Assembly (NCBI GenBank): GCA_943788835.1
Contig: CALSRU010000012.1
Coordinates: 62,001 to 126,000 of the forward strand
Direction: 5' to 3'
Length of the DNA: 64,000 nucleotides
Source of the DNA: an uncultured Pseudomonadales bacterium
GTDB taxonomy: Bacteria; Pseudomonadota; Gammaproteobacteria; Pseudomonadales; UBA7434
How positions within the stretch are numbered: the stretch's first letter is position 1; the number at the start of each line of letters is the position of its first letter. The notes under the pieces were generated by a model. That model was not told the origin of the DNA. It ran no database searches and saw only the letters and a list, made by a program, of their open reading frames with translations. Below are positions 31,365-41,722 of this stretch, piece after piece. The translations under genes and the position numbers were made by a program.

Positions 31365-31982
31365 ATGAATAACCATTTTTTCGCCTATTTGAGTAAAATG
31401 CGCTGGATTCATCGCTGGGGCATGAAGCGCAATGCTATTCAAGAAAACGTTATGGAGCATTCGTTTGAGGTTGCCGCTATTGCACATTGCTTAGCAATTA
31501 TTGGAAAATCCATTTATGGACGCGATATCGAGCCAGAGAAGATTATGGCGGCAGCGTTATACCATGATGCATCCGAGGTACTAACCGGTGATTTGCCGTC
31601 GCCGATCAAGTACCATAATCGAAAAATTCGTGATGCATATAAAGAGGTGGAGTATGCTGCCGAGCAAGAAATGTTGTCGACGCTGCCTAAAGCGTTGCAA
31701 CCTGTTTACCGTGAGTTTTTATTGCACGATCAGCAGTCAGAATCTACTGCTGCTCTAATTAAGGCGGCCGACTTGATTGCCTCGCTCATTAAGTGCAAGG
31801 CAGAGATTAATGCTGGCAATCGTGAGTTCGCCAAAGCCGTTAGTGATGTAGAGCAGCGCTTAGATACGATGAATTTAAAAGAGGTAGTTTACTTTCGCGA
31901 GCACTTCTTAAATAGTTTTGATCTGACCCTAGATGAGCTGATCACGCATAGCGAGAAACTTTTTCCTGATGCAGGCAAGTAA
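31365..31982 (+). CDS. yfbR: 5'-deoxynucleotidase YfbR (HD domain)
   Basis: MRWIHRWGMKRNAIQENVMEHSFEVA, AALYHDASEVLTGDLPSPIKYHN. Confidence 0.93.
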   Translation: MNNHFFAYLSKMRWIHRWGMKRNAIQENVMEHSFEVAAIAHCLAIIGKSIYGRDIEPEKIMAAALYHDASEVLTGDLPSPIKYHNRKIRDAYKEVEYAAEQEMLSTLPKALQPVYREFLLHDQQSESTAALIKAADLIASLIKCKAEINAGNREFAKAVSDVEQRLDTMNLKEVVYFREHFLNSFDLTLDELITHSEKLFPDAGK

Positions 31983-32048
31983 ATTTCAGGTCGGCTGAAA
32001 TTTTTTGATGCATATTTTTTAGTACAACTACGATAGAGAAATGAAAAC

Positions 32049-32435
32049 ATGAGCAACTTACCAGAAGAACTTCGTTATGCCACCAGCCATGAATGGGCAA
32101 GGCTTGAAGAAGATGGCACCATCACTGTCGGCATTACTGACCATGCGCAGAGCCAGTTGGGCGATGTGGTTTATGTTGAGTTACCTGAAATTGGCGTTTT
32201 GTTGGCTGCTGCCGACGAAGCCGGCGTGGTAGAGTCAGTCAAAGCGGCCTCTGATGTTTATGCGCCATTGTCTGGAGAGGTGATTGCTGTCAATGAGGGC
32301 TTAGAAGATGAGCCTGAAATGGTTAATAGCGAGCCTTATGATGGTGGGTGGTTTTATCGGTTGAAACCTGCCGACGTTGGTGAGCTAGATAGCCTGTTAA
32401 ATGCCGATGATTATTCTGAGGAAATTGCTGAGTAG
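32049..32435 (+). CDS. gcvH: Glycine cleavage system H protein
   Basis: [40 protein letters not shown], lipoyl-lysine [13 protein letters not shown]. Confidence 0.95.
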   Translation: MSNLPEELRYATSHEWARLEEDGTITVGITDHAQSQLGDVVYVELPEIGVLLAAADEAGVVESVKAASDVYAPLSGEVIAVNEGLEDEPEMVNSEPYDGGWFYRLKPADVGELDSLLNADDYSEEIAE

Positions 32436-32476
32436 TTAGGTGGTCTGTTAATGTTGGGCGAGTGTCGCCTTGACGA

Positions 32477-32508
32477 ATAAAAAAGGCCCTGTTGGGCCTT
32501 TTTTATTA
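32477..32508 (+). terminator. Rho-independent terminator after gcvH
   Basis: aataaaaAAGGCCCtgttGGGCCTTttttatt. Confidence 0.85.
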
Positions 32509-33065
32509 TGCGCAATAAATTCATCGATTGTTTTCGATTAACATTAGCTAACTAAATGTTTTAGTCAATTTTTTGGCCGCCAAACGCAGTTAAATATAAA
32601 AGGCGTTTTATTTGCAGAATATTCCATTACTGGTTGTTGATGAAAAAAATAAAGCTAGGCTTTTTGTAGCGGGAAAAATAATTGAACCCACAGTCGACTC
32701 GATTAGTTTAGCGTTGGCTCTTCAAGACTAAGGTAGTAATGCATAATGCCGTCGTAATTATCTAGGCCCACATTATTTACAAAATAAAAATAACTAAATG
32801 TTTAAGCGGCGGTTGTTTTTTAGGCTGCTTAAGATCAAAAAACGTACACGCAATATCTTTGACTTAACCCCTTTCGTGGTCTTTACTCTAAAACAATAAT
32901 AAAAACATTAACTAATTTTTTTATGGGAGATATTCAGTTTTATCTTCTGTGGCTGATCAAAGTTTGAGCTCGGCGAGGATTGTGCAAAGCTTGATCAGGT
33001 GTGACAAATTTTTAAACGGGTATTTTTTTAAAACCACGATCAGTTCAACTGCATAGTCACTTTGT

Positions 33066-33950
33066 ATGAACAGACAAATTTTAATCGACGCTATTAGCGC
33101 TTCTAGTAAGTTGCCGGTATTGCCGCATAGTGCAACGCAGTTGATTGCTCTTGCGGATGACCCAAACCTGTATGCGGCTCAGCTCGAAGCGGTGATTTCT
33201 GGCGACCCGGTGCTGGCGGCGCGCATTTTACATGTGAGCAATTCGGCGCTGTTTGCCCGACGCAACGAAGTGACCAATTTAGGCGCGGCGATTACCCTGC
33301 TTGGTGTTCGTCTTACGCTAGATCTTGCAACGGGCATTGCGATTGTTGATTCTTTGCGCGATACAGAGAAATATGAGTTCGATTACGATACTTTTTGGCG
33401 AAAAAGTGTTTTGAGTGCGATTGCCGCGAATGAAATGTATGGCGATCTTAATGTGGGGTCGCGCGGAGATTTATTTGTTGCTGCGCTGCTACAAGATATC
33501 GGTATGTTGGTGCTGCTCACGACCATCGGTCCCAAGTATGGGCAGTTGGTTAGCTCGGCACGCAGTCATTTTGACCTGGTAGAGTTAGAATTGCGTGCGT
33601 TCGGGATCGATCATGCCGAGATTGGCGCGATGCTAGCAAAGCGTTGGAATCTACCAGTAGCTCTGCAGGAGGCTATTCAGGCCAGTCACGCGTTATTTGC
33701 TGAACCACCAGCACACGATCTTTCTGACCTTCAATATGGTGTTGCCTTTGCGGGTGTGCTCGCCGAGCTTTGGGTGATAGAGGAGCTTGATCAGGACGTG
33801 TCTAATAGAGCTATCCACGAATATTTGAGTAAAGTGGGCGAGGAACAGTACCAAAATACGATTGAAAGTATTTTGCACGCCATCCCTGGCGCCAATAACT
33901 TATTTAATATGCAGTTACTTTCAGATGAGCAAATGGCTAGCGTAGCTTAA
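33066..33950 (+). CDS. HDOD domain protein
   Basis: LPVLPHSATQLIALADDPNLYAAQLEAVISGDPVLAARILHVSNSALF. Confidence 0.88.
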   Translation: MNRQILIDAISASSKLPVLPHSATQLIALADDPNLYAAQLEAVISGDPVLAARILHVSNSALFARRNEVTNLGAAITLLGVRLTLDLATGIAIVDSLRDTEKYEFDYDTFWRKSVLSAIAANEMYGDLNVGSRGDLFVAALLQDIGMLVLLTTIGPKYGQLVSSARSHFDLVELELRAFGIDHAEIGAMLAKRWNLPVALQEAIQASHALFAEPPAHDLSDLQYGVAFAGVLAELWVIEELDQDVSNRAIHEYLSKVGEEQYQNTIESILHAIPGANNLFNMQLLSDEQMASVA

Positions 33951-34252
33951 GACTATCGGCATTAGCTTTAAGCCCATACTTCCATAGTTTTAGGTTTTCA
34001 TTGGTTTGCTCATTTCCTTGCCTGTCCTCCTACCCTTGCTGGTACGCCAGCCTCTCTTGATCCGCTCTATTTAGATTGACTCTACTGAGGTGGTTCTTTT
34101 GGTCCCTCAAACTGCCCTATAGTTTTTTGGTCCTCACCCATGTTTCATCTAGGCAGGGCTAACGCAGTATAATATGAGCCCGCCTGGTCATTGGCATTAA
34201 TAGCCATGGCGTTTTGTTAGGTCAATTTTAATCCGTCATAGGATCGTATCAA

Positions 34253-35287
34253 GTGCAACACCGCTGGCTAAAGCCTTATGAATTTTGGAATCCTAGGCTT
34301 TTTGAGACGCCTTTTTATGTCTACCTTGCTTGGCAGTGCATGCGCAACGGCATCGCTGTTCGCGACTTGGCTAAGGCTAATTTTTCGCTTGATCATGGTG
34401 AGATTGGCATAGGCTCAAAATTCCACACCCAGCAGCAGTTTTCGCAGGACCTTTTTCTTCCCACGATAGTACTGTCTAGCGATAGCTCTGCGTCCCAACG
34501 GTTACATAATATTGCTGAATTTGCCGAAAAATTTGCTTACCCAGTTATTTTAAAGCCGGACCTTGGTATGGTTGGTAAAGGCATTTTAAAAATAAATAGC
34601 TATGCCGAGGCGCAGTTGCGAGTTGTAGATATTCAGGGTGCTTATTTATTGCAGCAATACTGTCCGTTGCCCGAAGAGTATGGGGTTTTTTATGTGAGGC
34701 AGCAGGGGCAGTCGCGTATAACAGGCATTAATCGAAAACATTTTCCTTTCGTTGTAGGCAATGGCCGCGATTCACTGCTAACGTTAGCCCAAAACCACTA
34801 TCGTTATACCGAACATTGGAGCAGCTTTTTACAGTATTTAGACACCAGCCGAATACCAAGCAATAACGAGAAGGTGCAATTATCTTTTATCGGTTCGCAC
34901 ACGTTGGGCTGTATGTTCACCGATGATAGTCACCTGTTGACGGCCAATCTAGAGAAGGCGGTTTTTGGAGTGTGTGAACCTCAGCAGGGTTTTAATTTTG
35001 GTCGTTTAGATGTGCGTGCGGCATCCCAGGCTGCGATGTTGCGCGGTGAGTTCAAAGTGATTGAAATCAACGGCGTTTCATCGCTACCTACTCATATGTT
35101 TGATCCAAGCAAGTCCGTCTGGCAAGCGTATAAAATTTTCTTTGAGCATGGTCGCTATCTTGCCAGTATTGCGCGCGAGTATCGAGATGTACCAATGCAT
35201 CTACTGCCGTTGAGGCAAGTATTATTGAAGGTGCGCGAAAGCCAAGCCGAACTCGATCGAATTCATAATCAGCTCAGGCAAGGTTAG
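34253..35287 (+). CDS. ATP-grasp domain protein of unknown substrate (GTG start)
   Basis: AYPVILKPDLGMVGKGILKI ATP-grasp lysine/Gly-rich loop; EFKVIEINGVSSLPTHMFDP metal-binding E-x-N. Confidence 0.65.
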   Translation: MQHRWLKPYEFWNPRLFETPFYVYLAWQCMRNGIAVRDLAKANFSLDHGEIGIGSKFHTQQQFSQDLFLPTIVLSSDSSASQRLHNIAEFAEKFAYPVILKPDLGMVGKGILKINSYAEAQLRVVDIQGAYLLQQYCPLPEEYGVFYVRQQGQSRITGINRKHFPFVVGNGRDSLLTLAQNHYRYTEHWSSFLQYLDTSRIPSNNEKVQLSFIGSHTLGCMFTDDSHLLTANLEKAVFGVCEPQQGFNFGRLDVRAASQAAMLRGEFKVIEINGVSSLPTHMFDPSKSVWQAYKIFFEHGRYLASIAREYRDVPMHLLPLRQVLLKVRESQAELDRIHNQLRQG

Positions 35288-35389
35288 TTTTTGCGATGGT
35301 AGTTATTGGGTAAAATTGGAGGCTGAGAGGCTAGCCGAAATATGCTCTAATAGGAATATATGATAGGTACGATAACGGAGACGGCAACG

Positions 35390-35932
35390 ATGTACAAAAT
35401 GGTTTGGGGTTTAATAGCATTGTGCGGGCTTTCGTTGCATGCGGCCGCTAATGAAATTGAATTATCCATAAGTGATGAGATTATTGATTTAAGGTTTACG
35501 GCCAATTACGAGCAAGATTTTAGTGGCACCTTCGCTTTGCTGCATGCAGATCATAATAATGTAAAAAGTGACCAGGTGAGTTATACCTTTGCTACTCGTG
35601 GAACCATTGACCGGGTTGATATAACCTTGGGTACGCGGCTCTTTCTTTTGGGCGTAGATAGTGACGATGGCTTTGGCGCTGCACTAGGTCTTGGTGCAAG
35701 CACGAATCTTGTGGGCAGGGTCTTCATAACCGGCGAAGTCTTTTACGCACCTGAAATTATTACAGGCGGCGATTTCGATAGCACTCTCGATGCAGAGCTG
35801 CGTTTGTGTTATCAGCTTATTGATAACGGTTTGTTGTATATTGGTTATCGTCAGTTTGAGGTCGATAGCAAGCAGATTGGTAAGCAAGATATTTACGAAG
35901 ACCCATTTATCGGCATTAAATTTACATTCTAA
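35390..35932 (+). CDS. YfaZ-like outer membrane protein
   Basis: Signal peptide, beta-barrel pattern; C-terminal ...PFIGIKFTF; ORF opens at 35360. Confidence 0.65.
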   Translation: MYKMVWGLIALCGLSLHAAANEIELSISDEIIDLRFTANYEQDFSGTFALLHADHNNVKSDQVSYTFATRGTIDRVDITLGTRLFLLGVDSDDGFGAALGLGASTNLVGRVFITGEVFYAPEIITGGDFDSTLDAELRLCYQLIDNGLLYIGYRQFEVDSKQIGKQDIYEDPFIGIKFTF

Positions 35933-36039
35933 CTTGGGTTGTCGGTTTCACAGGCGATGGAAGGGTGTAGCAATAAAATCTGCAGCCCTCAGGGTTTTTG
36001 CTTCTGTGCCTTGTGCCTATTGAATGATGCCTAATACCT

Positions 36040-38133
36040 ATGCCCTCCAAAGAAATCCCCTACATAGAAAAAGAGCTTAGCTGGCTCTCTTTTAATCAGC
36101 GCGTCCTACAAGAAGCCGCAGATCAGTCGGTACCCATCATCGAGCGGGTGAGATTTCTTGGTATTTTTTCAAATAACTTAGACGAGTTTTTTCGCGTACG
36201 CGTGGCTGATGTCAAGCGTCGTTTGATTATAAAATCTGAAAGTGGGCAGGCAGCATCTTCCAAGCATTTACTCACTAAAATTCAAGGTAAGGTCTTACAG
36301 CTTCAAGAGCAGTTTGATAAGATTTATCTTGACGTTATTAAAGGCTTGGCCAAGAGCCATATCTTTTTGATTAGCGAGCATCAGCTAACTGATGAGCAGG
36401 GCGAATGGTTGCGCCAATATTTTAGAAATAAATTACTGCGCTATGTAGCCCCAATTATCATCAAGCCAGGTGCTGATTTAACTAAAGTTTTAAAAGACGA
36501 TCTGACCTACCTGATCACCCAAATGGTCAGTCAAGGTTCTACTCTTTACGCAGCTATTGAAGTGCCCACTGACGATACGCCGCGTTTTATCGAACTGCCA
36601 AAGGAAAAGGGTAGCCAGCGAAAAAATTTGATAATGTTAGATAATATTATTAGATTTTGTGCGGATGAGATTTTTCGACCATTTTTCAACTACGATCATT
36701 GTCAGTCTTATTCAATGAAAATAACGTGTGACGCTGAATATGGTGTCACTGATGATATTGATTTATCGCGAGTTGAGCAGATGTCAGAGGGCTTGAAGCA
36801 GCGCCTCACCGCTGCTCCAGTTCGATTTGTTTATGATCGGGAGATGCCTGAGTCCATGGTAGGATTGCTAAAGGCCCGTTTAGGTATTACTGGTCTCGAT
36901 TCAATCGTGCCGGGCGGCCGTTATCATAACTTCAGAGATTTTATTGACTTTCCGAATGTGGGACGTGGCTATCTGGTCTATCCGAAAATTCCTGCCTTAA
37001 CCTCGAGTGCGCTAGATTCTGGGCCAAATATATTTTCAGCGATTCGTCAAAAAGACGTTTTACTTTATTACCCCTACTACCGTTTTAAATACCTTACGGA
37101 CTTTTTGCGTCAGGCGGCACTTGACCCGTTAGTAGAAGAAATAAAAATATCGATCTATCGGCTCGCAAAAAATAGTCGAGTCATAAAATCGCTTATTGAT
37201 GCTGTTGAAAATGGCAAGAGCGTCACTGTTTTTATTGAACTGGCTGCACGCTTCGATGAGGAGGCAAATATAGAGTGGGCTAAGGTGTTGACTGATGCTA
37301 ATGTCAAGGTTGAGTTTGGTATACCATCACTTAAGGGCCATGCAAAAATAATTAGCGTGAAGCGGCGCGAAGAGGGAGGAATTATTCATTATGTCCATGT
37401 TGGCACGGGCAACTTCAATGAGAAAACGGCAAAGATATATACCGATTTTTCTCTATTTACTTGCCGAGAAGAAATTGCCGGCGAAGTGTTGAAGGTTTTT
37501 GATTTTATGGTGCGCGGCTATAAAGATTATCAATTTGAGCATTTAATGGTGTCACCAAAAAATGCGCGTGAAACTATTGTGATGTTAATTGATAACGAAA
37601 TAAAATCAGCATCAATGGGTGAAGATGCATTCATACAAATAAAAGTAAATAATATTGTTGACTACAATATTATAAAAAAATTGTATGAGGCGAGTAACGC
37701 TGGTGTGAAGATTAAAATTATTGTGCGTGGTATCTGCTCATTGGTGCCTGGCTTAAATGGATTTAGTGAAAACATCTCGGTTATCTCAGTGGTTGATCGT
37801 TTTCTTGAGCACCCTCGAGCGTTTATTTTTTGTAATGGCGGTCAAGCGCGGGTATACATTTCTTCGGCTGACTGGATGTCTCGAAATCTCGATCGGCGTG
37901 TTGAAGTGGGCTGCCCTATTTATGAAGAAAGCTTAAAAAGAAAAATAATAGATATTTTTAACTTGCAGTGGTCTGATACCACTAAGGCTCGACTCATAGA
38001 CCAAGAACAAGCGAATCAATATAGATTGCGTGGCAATAAAAAGAAAATTCGCTCGCAAGTGCAAATTTATGAGTATTTAAAGACGATCGAACAGCGTGAG
38101 CGTGTGGCACTCACTAAGCAGCGAGACTTATGA
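36040..38133 (+). CDS. ppk: Polyphosphate kinase 1
   Basis: ELSWLSFNQRVLQEA, FSNNLDEFFRVRVA, HVGTGNFNEKTAKIYTD, SADWMSRNLDRRVEVGCPI. Confidence 0.95.
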   Translation: MPSKEIPYIEKELSWLSFNQRVLQEAADQSVPIIERVRFLGIFSNNLDEFFRVRVADVKRRLIIKSESGQAASSKHLLTKIQGKVLQLQEQFDKIYLDVIKGLAKSHIFLISEHQLTDEQGEWLRQYFRNKLLRYVAPIIIKPGADLTKVLKDDLTYLITQMVSQGSTLYAAIEVPTDDTPRFIELPKEKGSQRKNLIMLDNIIRFCADEIFRPFFNYDHCQSYSMKITCDAEYGVTDDIDLSRVEQMSEGLKQRLTAAPVRFVYDREMPESMVGLLKARLGITGLDSIVPGGRYHNFRDFIDFPNVGRGYLVYPKIPALTSSALDSGPNIFSAIRQKDVLLYYPYYRFKYLTDFLRQAALDPLVEEIKISIYRLAKNSRVIKSLIDAVENGKSVTVFIELAARFDEEANIEWAKVLTDANVKVEFGIPSLKGHAKIISVKRREEGGIIHYVHVGTGNFNEKTAKIYTDFSLFTCREEIAGEVLKVFDFMVRGYKDYQFEHLMVSPKNARETIVMLIDNEIKSASMGEDAFIQIKVNNIVDYNIIKKLYEASNAGVKIKIIVRGICSLVPGLNGFSENISVISVVDRFLEHPRAFIFCNGGQARVYISSADWMSRNLDRRVEVGCPIYEESLKRKIIDIFNLQWSDTTKARLIDQEQANQYRLRGNKKKIRSQVQIYEYLKTIEQRERVALTKQRDL

Positions 38134-39620
38134 TGTTGCCCGATAATAAAATTTTGGCCGCGGTAGATATTGGATCTAACAGTATCCATATTGTTATTGC
38201 GCGCGTTGTGAAGGGTTCTTTGCAGATCATCAGCAGCCATCGTGAGCGAACGCAGCTTGCTTTGGGTTTAGGCGAAGAGCTTTTGTTAACCGGTGCTGCC
38301 ATGCAGCGAGGCTGGGAGTGTTTGCAGCGCATGTCCAAGTTGCTGAGCGATGCTCAGCCTGATCAAGTGCGAGTGGTGGCGACATATGCATTGCGCGCGG
38401 CACATAATCGAGATCTTTTTTTAGAGCAAGCAGAGACATTGCTAGGCTACCCCATTGAAGTGATTGCCGGCCGCGAAGAGGCGCGCCTTATCTTTCAAGC
38501 GATTGCTCATACAGAGAAAATAGAGCACGAATCTCTAGTGTTTGATATAGGTGGTGGGAGTACCGAGTTGGCGGCGGGTGTGAGCTTTGATCCGCAATTT
38601 CGTGCCAGTTGTGCAATGGGCTGTGTGAACTATCGAGAGCAGTTTTTCAGTAAGGGTTTTACTCGTGAAGATTTCGCACAGGCTAATCGCGCAGCGCTGC
38701 AGTCACTAGAAGCTTACCTGCCTCAGTTAGGACGGCGTAAGTGGCACAGTGTCTATGCCACTTCAGGGTCTGCCAAGGCGTTAGCGCAGGCAGCGAGGCA
38801 GGATGATGACACTGATGCTTCGGTAAGCTTGCAGCAGCTATTGTCTTTGCGAGAAAAAATTATTGCTCATAACGGGGTTGGCTGGTTGGGCGAGTTAGGT
38901 ATAAGTGATAGCCGCACCTTGTTAGTTCCGGGTGGGTTGGCAATTATGATTGCCTGTATGCAGTGCCTAACGATAGACCGTATTTATTATAGAGACGTTG
39001 CGTTGCGTGAAGGGGTGCTGTACGAATTGGTCGAGCAAATGCGCCACCCCGACATTCGGGTTCGCACACGAACCAGTATGCAGTTGCGCTACTGTACAGA
39101 CACAGCCCATGCTGAGCGCGTAACCGATACGGTGGGTGCTATTTTAGAGCGCTTGCCTACTGCTTGGTTGGGTAGCAGGGAAGATGTGCATGAGATTTTG
39201 TATGAGGCCGCGCATTTACATGAAGTTGGGTTGCAAATCAGTGCGGGTGGTTTGCAAAAACATTCAGCCTATATTTTAGCAAGCAGTGATTTACCCGGAT
39301 ATAACGAAGAGCAGCAGTTATTATTGGCGAGTTTGGTAGGCGCGCACCGGAAAAAAATTCGTTTAGATGATTTGCCTAAGTTGCGTATTATTGAGCGTCC
39401 AGCTTTGCTGCGGCTTATTATCGTATTGCGCTTAGCCATCATTTTCAATATCACGCGATGGCCTATCGATTTGACCCATGTTGAGCTTAGCGTCCAGCCG
39501 GATGAGCTGCATATCGTGGTTGATAAACAGTTGATAGAAGCTCGGCAATTACTAGAGGCGGATTTACAGCGTGAAAGTGATCTGCTGGCAGCCGTTAATT
39601 TTAATTTAATTATTCGCTAG
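38130..39620 (+). CDS. ppx: Exopolyphosphatase (Ppx/GppA family)
   Basis: AAVDIGSNSIHIVIARV, FDIGGGSTEL; overlaps ppk by 4 bp. Confidence 0.95.
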   Translation: MMLPDNKILAAVDIGSNSIHIVIARVVKGSLQIISSHRERTQLALGLGEELLLTGAAMQRGWECLQRMSKLLSDAQPDQVRVVATYALRAAHNRDLFLEQAETLLGYPIEVIAGREEARLIFQAIAHTEKIEHESLVFDIGGGSTELAAGVSFDPQFRASCAMGCVNYREQFFSKGFTREDFAQANRAALQSLEAYLPQLGRRKWHSVYATSGSAKALAQAARQDDDTDASVSLQQLLSLREKIIAHNGVGWLGELGISDSRTLLVPGGLAIMIACMQCLTIDRIYYRDVALREGVLYELVEQMRHPDIRVRTRTSMQLRYCTDTAHAERVTDTVGAILERLPTAWLGSREDVHEILYEAAHLHEVGLQISAGGLQKHSAYILASSDLPGYNEEQQLLLASLVGAHRKKIRLDDLPKLRIIERPALLRLIIVLRLAIIFNITRWPIDLTHVELSVQPDELHIVVDKQLIEARQLLEADLQRESDLLAAVNFNLIIR

Positions 39621-39689
39621 TCACTTTCCATTGAGCGCCCGTTTAATAGCGGTCTGGCGCGTAACAATTTTTTAACGTTGATAGGCATT

Positions 39690-40583
39690 ATGAATATACT
39701 CATTACCGGAGGCACTGGTCTCATCGGCTGCCATTTTATGAATACGGTGGGCGGGCATCAATACACGGTATTAACTCGTTCGCCCGAGCAGGCAAAGAAA
39801 AATCTCCCCGTATCGGTTCGCCTAATCAGTAGCTTAACTGAGTTGACCACGCTTGATATTTTCGATGCGGTTATTAATTTGGCTGGCGAGCCTATTATTG
39901 ATAAGCGTTGGACAAAAAAGCAAAAGGCAGTGATCAGTAATAGTCGCTGGGATATTACTCGGCAGTTGGTCGATCTCTTTCGAGCGAGTAGTGAACCTCC
40001 GGCAGTATTTTTAAGTGGTTCAGCGATCGGTGTTTATGGCGATCAGGGGGATGTGATGGTTGATGAGACCTTCTCTTCGCTGCCCGATGATTTTGCTGCG
40101 CAGTTGTGTGCACGTTGGGAGGCTCTTGCGCAAGAAGCTGCTTCTTATACTCGTGTCGTTTGTCTGCGAACAGGTATTGTTTTAGATGCGCAAGCCGGTG
40201 CGCTAGCTAAAATGCTGCTGCCCTTTAAGTTGGGTTTAGGTGGGCCTGTGGCCAAGGGCGAGCAGTTCATGTCATGGATTCATATTGATGATATGGTGCG
40301 GGCAATTGAGTTTTTACTGGTGCAGTCGCAAGCTTGTGGCGCGTATAACTTGGTCGCGCCAGAGCCCGTACGAAATCGTGATTTTACGCAAGCACTAGCA
40401 GCACAGCTAAAAAGATGGGCGATATTGCCTGCACCTAAAAAGCTTTTACAGGCTTTGCTAGGCGAGTCATCGGCTTTACTGCTCGATAGTCAGCGAGTGG
40501 TTCCTAAAAGATTATTGGAGGAGGATTTTATTTTTAGCTTCGCCGAAATAAATTCCGCACTGAACGATTTGCTAAAGAAGTAA
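39690..40583 (+). CDS. TIGR01777 family SDR/epimerase (YfcH-like)
   Basis: MNILITGGTGLIGCHFM, NLAGEPIIDKRWTKKQKAVISNSR, SGSAIGVYGDQGD. Confidence 0.9.
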   Translation: MNILITGGTGLIGCHFMNTVGGHQYTVLTRSPEQAKKNLPVSVRLISSLTELTTLDIFDAVINLAGEPIIDKRWTKKQKAVISNSRWDITRQLVDLFRASSEPPAVFLSGSAIGVYGDQGDVMVDETFSSLPDDFAAQLCARWEALAQEAASYTRVVCLRTGIVLDAQAGALAKMLLPFKLGLGGPVAKGEQFMSWIHIDDMVRAIEFLLVQSQACGAYNLVAPEPVRNRDFTQALAAQLKRWAILPAPKKLLQALLGESSALLLDSQRVVPKRLLEEDFIFSFAEINSALNDLLKK

Positions 40584-40735
40584 TTTATAACATTAAACGA
40601 TGAATATTTTTGTAGTGCGCAGATGTAGTAAATGGCATGTCATAGGCATAGCGATGAGTGGCTATTTAATTGCACCGTTAGAATTTTATCTTCGTGTCTA
40701 GAGTGGTTATAAGAATATGCTTTTGAGCCAAAAAA

Positions 40736-41693
40736 TTAGCGGCCCAGTACAACTAGCACTTTACGCTTTCTGTCGCCAGAAAAGGGCAATCGTCCGTGCA
40801 TGGCTAGGTTGTTGTCGACCACTGCAACATCACCGTCTTGCCAAGGTAAATTGTACGAGTGCTGTTTAGCGATATCGACTATGGTGTCGAGAAGATCTTT
40901 GCTGAAGTCCGTATTATCGCCAAAGCATAACGCGCTGCTAGGATTTTCTTTTACGCCTTTCCAGCCAGAATAGGCCGCAATGATCTGATTAAAAAATACT
41001 TTTCGGCCGTCATCCAGTGACCGTATTGCGGGCAGTGCAGCAGTTTGAGCTTTGAGTGAACCATCGTCCATCCATTGCCACACATAGCCTAAGGTTTTTA
41101 ATTTTTTTTCAGCTTCAGAAACTGAAGTGACACTCAATGTACCTTTCCAGCTTCTGCCTTGCCCTGTTTCAGGATCGTCAGTCAAAGGCATGAGGGTAGT
41201 GTATTTCACCCCTGTCCTGCTCTAGCTTTTCGGTAAGTTCAGGTTCTTTCGAATGGAGTTTTTCGTATATGAGATCGGATCTGCATAGTATGGTTTCACC
41301 GCCTTTTTCCGCTGCACTTTCGCAAAACAAAGAAATAATGTTTGGATAAAATGGCGTCTGTGCCATTTCATTGTGCAGATAGATTTCAATATTTTTGGGC
41401 GCTTCGTTGGCAGTAAAGACGCGTTCAGTATGGTTGATCCGCACGGCATTAGATAAAGATTCTTTATAAGTAAAGTTCTCGTAGCCAAAAGCTGAGAAAA
41501 AATCATCATAACTCATGGCATCGGTAATCGGAAAGCCACGGAACAGTACGGCGCCGGTGTTTGCAAGTTCTTTTTTTATTTGTGCCTTGTTGTCAGCAGC
41601 CCACGCCTCAGCATCAGTCAACGTTTGGACTGAGCCATCGTTTACTATAATGGTAGGGAAGTTCTTAGAGTCAAACTCTAAATCATTAAGCAT
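40736..41693 (-). pseudogene. TauD/TfdA (SyrP-like) Fe(II)/2-oxoglutarate dioxygenase, single-base frameshift at C4 run 41209-41212
   Basis: N-terminal ORF (41178-41693) has GAVLFRGFP and YLHNEMAQ (HxE); C-terminal ORF (40736-41209) continues KYTTLMPLTDDPETGQGRSWKGTL to VVDNNLAMHGRLPFSG (distal His). Confidence 0.85.
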
Positions 41694-41722
41694 GCTACTT
41701 ATATAGGGAATAACGCTCGCTC

